64,000 nucleotides of DNA from assembly GCA_003693705.1 (NCBI GenBank), contig RBZT01000646.1, positions 1-64,000 of the forward strand, in the 5' to 3' direction. Shown one piece after another: positions 58,035 through 64,000 of this stretch; within the stretch, counting starts at the first letter, position 1, and each line of letters begins with the position of its first letter. Position numbers and translations under genes: made by a program. The notes under the pieces are model-generated. The model was not told the DNA's origin. It was given only the letters and a program-made list of their open reading frames with translations, and made no database searches. The DNA is from Polymyxa betae. Its lineage: Eukaryota > Endomyxa > Phytomyxea > Plasmodiophorida > Plasmodiophoridae.

Positions 58035-58413
58035 CAAATAGATATTAATCAGGCAACTTGAATTAAAGATGGAAAGTGGCAATCGGCTCTAATAATCGGC
58101 TCTAGGGAATAAGCTATAAATATACAGTTTCTGAATATATTAGACAGTTCCATCCGAAGTGCTTGTTGAATAGTGTGTTAAATATCATTGCCTGAGCAAA
58201 TGTGAAATCTGCCTAAAAAAATTGATTCAGCACTGCAGCATTGAGACCTTTAACGCTGGCATGGAGTTTCCATAGATCCTTTGAAGTTCTGTAGCTTCAG
58301 CGTCGCATGGGAATCTTGTCAAATATGCACGAGAGCGATAGCTCGCCATGTTGTTGATATAACGCTGAGATTTCAGATTCTTTTAGTTTCTAGCTTATCG
58401 AGCCTGGGCGACG
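58035..58413. other. Intergenic, nothing recognised
   Basis: AT-leaning sequence at the 3' side of channel B. No supported gene. Confidence 0.4.
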
Positions 58414-58680
58414 TCAAAGGCGAATTTGTGCAGGACCGTTTCTCCCATAGGTCGCACTTGCCCCGATACAATTCGCGTCAAATATGCATGATGCATCGTC
58501 TTTGGGCTGGTCAAGAATCAGACCCACAAAGACCATATGAGAACATGGTCCCCATCCAGTTTCGCTAGTTACCATATTTGTACTGCAAAACTTTTGTATT
58601 TTACTGCCCAATATATGTTGTAAACACTGCTCCATAGATTTGGTTAACTCAACGATTGACGATTGTGGTTGCTTGTTCAT
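58414..58680 (-). CDS. Possible 88-residue protein
   Basis: An ATG-started frame: a helical N-terminus (SSIVELTKSMEQCLQHILG) followed by a hydrophobic, Cys-containing part (CSHMVFVGLILDQPKDDASC). Composition is protein-like and a spliced form is possible, but no family is recognised. The opposite strand is also open. It lies between channel B and the PEP synthase 3' end. Confidence 0.35.
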   Translation of the reverse strand: MNKQPQSSIVELTKSMEQCLQHILGSKIQKFCSTNMVTSETGWGPCSHMVFVGLILDQPKDDASCIFDANCIGASATYGRNGPAQIRL

Positions 58681-58864
58681 TCAGCACGCGCGTGCAAATT
58701 GAAATTCGAAGAGATTGATTTCATCGCTTTGGTCATCTCTTCATTTAAAAATCAATAACAGATGCTGAAGTTTTCCTTGCTCATGGTGCCTCTTGCTTTC
58801 AAAATGAAAGCATTTAAAGGCCAAAACGTCTGATGGAAACACCATGTAACGATTGCAGAAAGGT

Positions 58865-61800
58865 TTATTGAGATCGTTTGGAACCAGATTGGCCAGTGAT
58901 CGTTAAAATTGTACGAAACAGGGAATCAGGGGTCAGGCTGATGGAATCGATTCCTAGTTCAATCAAAGACTTGGCAATTTCAGGGTAATCCGAAGGTGCC
59001 TGGCCACATATACCCGAATGGGCATGATTGCGCTTTGCACCTTCTACTGCCATCTTGAGCATTCTCTGGACAGCAGGATTTCGCTCATCGAACAAGTCGG
59101 CAACCAGTCCAGAATCTCGATCGCATCCCAAAGTCAATTGAGTCTATCATAAGTTTCAAATTGAATCTGTTCAAGAGAATCGAAGACAGACGAGGTCATT
59201 TGAGCCAATAGAGATCCCGTCAAATGATTTCAGAAATTCGTCGATCTGGATGACATTGGATGGGATTTCGCACATCATATATATTTTCAGGCCGTTCTGC
59301 CCTCTCGCAAGCCCATGCTTCGCCATCACTTGAATTACCTAACGTTCATTTTCATCAAGATGAAAGACCAAGTGTTGAATTTTACAAACTTTTTCGGCTT
59401 CTTCTGTAGTTCGGACGAAAGGAACCATAATGATGACATTAGTCAAACCCATGCTGTTTCGAACACGATTTAACGATTTACATTCTAAAGTGAAACCTAA
59501 CATGCAAATTACAAAGATTTTGGGAGTAATCATAGTTAGATCCGACCTTCGACATAGTTTGGATGGGTGTAGCGTGAAGCTCCTCTGAATCCAAGCATCG
59601 GGTTCTCTTCTTTCGGTTCAAACGAATCTCCACCAATTAGCTTGGCATATCTAAAACATTATCAGATAGGAGTTGAACGAATCAGTGTGTTGACTCGTTT
59701 GTTTTGTAATCTGACAGTCGCACCACAACCGGTCGTGGATAAAACGCAGCTGCGATTGTACCAATTCCTTCTGACAGTTGTCGGACCATATAATCAGACC
59801 CAGATGTATAGTTCTGAATAATGTTTTTGATCGTGCTCAGATCCTTTGGATTGCTAACACGCTCAGGATGAATGAGAGCCATTGGATGAATCTATTCAAC
59901 GTTAAACGAACCTAAACAAGAGAAAAAAAACACCTTGATGTATTCGCTGATGATGAATTCCATCCGAGCTAGCCCAACTCCATCACAGGGAAGAAACGAT
60001 AAGCCAAATGCCAAATCGGGATTGCCAAAATTGATCATCATCTTGGTGCTGGGCCTTGTAATCGCGGCCAGGTCAACCGTTTCGACGGTGAATGGAACTT
60101 TCCCATCAAACACATAGCCTATATGAAATTAAACAAAGCACAATGGAACGCACATAACAGATGGGATCGACATACCGATCTCTCCTTGACAGCAAGAGAC
60201 CGTAACTATAGAGCCTTCTTTGCAATTTGATAGTGCATTGTCTGTGCCAACTATAGCTGGGATTCCAAGTTCTCTAGCGACAATCGCGGCATGGCAGGTC
60301 CTGCCGCCGCGATTCGTCACGATTCCAACAGCCATCTTCATCACTGGTTCCCAATCAGGCGTCTACAAGCTCATGTGAAGGAAGGTTTCATAGCTGGCAT
60401 TTCTTAACTGTTGTATCTGCGATCAGAATGTCTCCTAAACAACTAGTAAGGGTTTGTTGAGTAATCCAGAATCCTGCCAACCTGCTCTGAATTGACCTAG
60501 ATCGACGGCATTGTGGATTAGACGAGCAATGCCCGTTGAAACCTTCGTCCCTACTGCTCGGCCAATGGCCAATACATTTTGTTTTGGAGGTCCTTATATC
60601 AGCGTAACTGCTACGTTAATCGATGGAAGATATCACTACCTTCAATGGTATACTGCTCATACGTGTTGAGTTTCTTCTGAGAAACGACAGTTTCTGGACG
60701 AGCTTGGACGATGTAAAGGCTGTGGTCGACCCCGTCTTCAAAATTTGAGAAATACGTTGCAGCATTTCAGGTCCATCAATCATCTCTTACCCAAAGCCCA
60801 TTCGATATCCATTGGGCAAAATGACCCGCCTCTGGAGTAATGGTCTTCGATTTTGATAGCACAGTCAGCAAGCTCCAAAACCTGATAAATTTCATTCAGA
60901 ATCATTTTTTGGTAGGACTGTAGCGTCAACCTGAGCATCATTTAAGCAGAATAACTTTCGCTTAGCAGCCGGAGTCGGGAAATTTTTGGTGGGCTCTCTG
61001 CCGGTGCTGAACACCATGGTCATTTGTTTTCGCCCAGCGCTCCTTCGCAAGACGCAACGGAATCCCTTCTTGAACGTCGGTTTATGAACGTAATATTCAT
61101 CGGGATCGACGGTTCCTTGAACGACCTGAAGCCTTAAGTGCAGTGACAAAATCCTAAAAACATTACATTTTCGCCGAGGCCAAATGCCCCGGTGATGAAA
61201 ACGGCATCCTTGTATCCAGTCTCGGTGTCAATTGAGAACATCACACCAGAGCAGGCGAGATCTGATCGGACCATTTTCATGATGCCGATCGAAAGAAACA
61301 CCTAGTGGAGCACGATCAACAACCGGGAATCCAAGATTTGCATCCCAGCAGAACTTTGAAATGGTCGAATCCTTGGTCGATTCGATACGATATCGCACGA
61401 TCCGTAAACAAGGAAGCCATACAGCTAGCAAAGCAAGATTATTCGATATTTGTTTGTTCCAAAACGAGTAACCGTTTGATGGCGTCAAGCAGCTGGGTTT
61501 CACCTTCTATGTTCAGATATGTGTCGTGCTGCCCACTTTACAGAACGTCAAAGAACAAGCAATCAAATCCGACAATGTTTACGCGAACGACGCTGTGGGG
61601 AGATCTTCAGCAGTAGCTGATGAGCGTACAGCAACCGAGATGCAATGATCATCTATAAATGTGAATCAGAAGAGGCGAATCAGTGATGAAAACAATTTCA
61701 CTTCGCCCTTCTGAGTACTCGTCGTTCAATTTACGATATGCCTCAATGATTTCTTGCGTATGATCTGGCGTAAGACCAGCCTTATAGACGGTATCTCGAC

Positions 61801-62200
61801 AAACTCGACCGGCGATCGCCAACCTCTTGACAAAATCAGGCGAAGACTTATCGAGTGGATCAAGAGTCTCATGCAGCAGGGCGAGATTCTTCTCCGTTAA
61901 TCCCGCTTTAAAAGCCGCTATCGTGACCGCAAACCTAGAGCCAGGTCACTAAATCCTCCAAGGTATCGCTCTGACAAACCCGTTTGGAATTCGAACTCCA
62001 ACCTTTCTTAGGTCCTTGTACATCTCACCTAACGAAGCGTTCTTTCCTCCTACTAAAGCTACATCCTTCATGGATAGGTCCTCGAAAAAGATAACCGCCG
62101 CTGCGGCAGAGAATCAGGAAGGAATTCATCAAACGTGTCGACACCTACGTTCTGCGCGTTCGGCTCTGGCTCTCGACATGGTTTCCGATCGTGAACTCAT
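58865..62200 (-). CDS. ppsA: Phosphoenolpyruvate synthase (pyruvate, water dikinase)
   Basis: The enzyme converts pyruvate and ATP to PEP, AMP and phosphate. It is spread over many exons of about 800 residues in all. The start is [10 protein letters not shown] at 62200, spliced to [26 protein letters not shown], the nucleotide-binding N-terminal domain. The swivelling domain has [21 protein letters not shown] near 60300, whose His carries the phosphate. The PEP barrel ends with [14 protein letters not shown] (catalytic Cys) and [16 protein letters not shown] and FDERNPAV also match. The family is mainly bacterial and archaeal. Many normal-looking introns show long residence in this genome and exclude bacterial contamination. 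It would allow PEP formation from pyruvate for sugar synthesis. Confidence 0.9.
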
Positions 62201-62942
62201 TTCTCGTGCTGGAAAAAAATAGCGAATTTCAAGGTGCGGCTTATGAATGCCGATTTCGGTCATGCTAGATAATTCGCTGGCACCAGTCGGCCAGAAACTG
62301 AAGGCGGACTGTTCAATGACGCTCTCTCCTTGAGCGGCTCAAGTCTATACAGTCTTGGAATAACAGTTCATACAGATCAAAGTAAGAAGCGGATTGGCTC
62401 TCTTAGACTATGGCGCCGCCATGAGCCTATCATCAATGATAACCCACAATCTACTACAAATCCTGCATGAGTGTATAGGTCATAGCAACTATATCCTTCG
62501 TCATTTGCCAATATCTCATCTCTGTATCCTTCGTATCACGTATCTTGTGAAAGCGTTGGACCGTGTCAAAGGTCAACAGCATTGATAAAGCCAGAATGCA
62601 GGTGTAGAGTACAATTTGGCGCTTTTTAAGAAAATCACGGAGCCAGGAACTCTATTCCAAATAAGAAGACGGTCAATGGACGCATCCTTCTGATTGAATT
62701 ATCATCGATGAGTTATGGAGCAATCATGTTCATAGAAGTATTAATTGATAAGATATTATACATGGAATGGTCGTCTTAAGCTGATGATACCGAAAACCCA
62801 GCAAAATACATAGATCGGTTGGCAAAGATTGGCTGAGAGAATTTTCGATCCCACAACTCCAAATCAAAAACGATTTAAGTTGATTCTGCTCTCACGGTTT
62901 CAGAAGAGGCGCACTGCTCGGACCTTTGCAGCCCTAGACGCG
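62201..62942. other. Intergenic, promoter side of two divergent genes
   Basis: Between the PEP synthase start and the HIG1 gene start. A 63-residue plus frame at 62394-62585 is unconvincing. No other feature is seen. Confidence 0.4.
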
Positions 62943-63369
62943 ATGGATAACAGCAATTCGAGGAAAGGAGGCACGACGTTCGACAGAGACGGTAAGGGTT
63001 TGAGAGCCATTGTCGGCTATGTGCTAAGATCCTGTACGATAGGCGGGTTTCAACAGCATAATGCTGGTGATGATATGGAGTCGTTGTGGGTGAAGCTGGC
63101 CAAAGGCGGCGTCGCGACTGCCGGCGTGATACTAACCGGTGGCGTGGTGATTGCTGGCCTTGTATCTATGGCCCGAGGAAATGCTCGGCAGTCTGCGACT
63201 TCGATGGGTCTTCGAGTCGCCGCTCAAGGTATGGCAACCATGAAAACTCTTGACAGGAAATTTCTGATATGTTTTGACTATAGGAGCGACAATCGCAGGC
63301 TTATTGGGATACGCTTTGTACGAAACAAGCCGATCTGCAGAAGGAAAGAGTTCGGATTCGAATCATTGA
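62943..63369 (+). CDS. HIG1-domain mitochondrial inner-membrane protein
   Basis: Three exons (62943-62991, 63043-63228, 63284-63369) give 106 residues. HIG1 proteins (Rcf1, HIGD) support assembly and regulation of respiratory complexes III and IV. The domain is visible as two membrane helices, VATAGVILTGGVVIAGLVSMARGNAR and, after the second intron, GATIAGLLGYALYE, joined by a loop with SMGLRVAAQG, close to the family RxRxxxQG signature. Introns are 51 and 55 bases. Reading through the first intron also leaves the frame open, so an unspliced longer form is possible but less like the family. Confidence 0.82.
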
Positions 63370-64000
63370 TGCATTGCTGGGTCTTATCCCTACCAAAATG
63401 TCAAAAGTATTTGGTCATCTTTCCATTGTCGTTGAGTGGCCATTATTGCTTAAAAATAGACAATTGATGGGTCTAACGTCTTCACGGATTCGAATTTTCA
63501 GCCTTAAAAAAGCAGAAAAATTTCACCGGTTTTGCCAACAATACGCCGCGAATCGGTTTCTGGAGAACAGACGCAAGATCTATTTTTTGGTTTCAACTAC
63601 ACTCCAGGAATCAACATATCTTGCTGAAGTCTTTCGATAACACATTCTGGTAGGTTTGAGATTATCCCACTACCGAATGATGGACTAGATTTCTAAATAG
63701 ATTAGATTTCTGATGCACTCAAGAAAGCCGGGACTGAATTCTTTGTTAAAAACCGCTCAATGATACCCAGAGAAACTGGTTTTCAGAATTTGAGTTATAC
63801 AGAAAAATATGTTATCTGAAGTAGAGATCCGTTCCAAGAGCACTCTGCCAACACGCTTCGATTTGCGAGAATCAATACAGCAACGATGGGATATTAACAG
63901 CAATTCAGCCAAATACATATGCAGACGACAGCTTTGAGCAATGGCAAAGAGCATTGTGTATTTGCTGAATTAGTATGAAAATTCAGAAACTTTTCGCATA
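63370..64000. other. No gene recognised to the window end
   Basis: Short frames only. The last 300 bases are AT-leaning, and a neighbouring gene may begin beyond the edge. Confidence 0.4.

Overview
This is eukaryotic nuclear DNA. Most genes are split by short GT-AG introns of about 45-60 bases, and exons can be joined in frame across them in the genes I recognise. The gene set points to a compact genome of a ciliated or flagellated cell that also handles chitin-type polymers. It includes dynactin p50, a cilium dynein-2 intermediate chain, CCDC112, a type II membrane NodB deacetylase, class C receptor and TRP-type channels, cystatins, rhamnose-type lectin repeats, an F-BAR RhoGAP and PEP synthase. 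An early-branching opisthokont (chytrid or aphelid-like fungus, unicellular holozoan or simple animal) fits best, but the sequence does not settle it. TAA, TAG and TGA all act as ordinary stops.

1-6.7 kb is accessory DNA: an AT-rich block with two small intronless reading frames behind a shared leader, a cluster of ACGTGGCACG repeats, a 132-base inverted-repeat element, the 3' end of a Ty3/gypsy chromovirus with its LTR, two hairpin inverted repeats and a decayed minus-strand coding region. 6.8-19.6 kb is dense and conserved: an unknown 356-residue protein, dynamitin, a triple SUEL lectin, DYNC2I2, a secreted cystatin, and a 1744-residue assembly-line enzyme (fatty acyl-AMP ligase, catalase-like domain, FAD oxidoreductase, acyl carrier, thioesterase).

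19.6-28.1 kb is a duplicated zone holding a new family of very small secreted peptides, a working cystatin, a cystatin pseudogene, repeated flanks, decayed coding DNA and one assembly gap. 28.1-46 kb returns to dense genes: LAMTOR3, a receptor with a 5'-nucleotidase-like ectodomain fused to a class C seven-helix domain, REEP5/6, CCDC112, the NodB deacetylase, a coiled-coil protein, GDP-mannose 4,6-dehydratase, a zinc transporter and an F-BAR RhoGAP.

46-64 kb carries a Tse2-like ADP-ribosyltransferase-toxin relative, a triple SPRY protein, a Rossmann methyltransferase, two head-to-head paralogous TRP channels sharing an 89-base gap and a C-terminal cysteine module, an intron-bearing PEP synthase and a HIG1-domain protein. 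The items most worth pursuing are the assembly-line enzyme, the 5'-nucleotidase/7TM fusion, the TRP cysteine module and the secreted peptide family. Exon joins were worked out by eye, with no alignment or transcript data.
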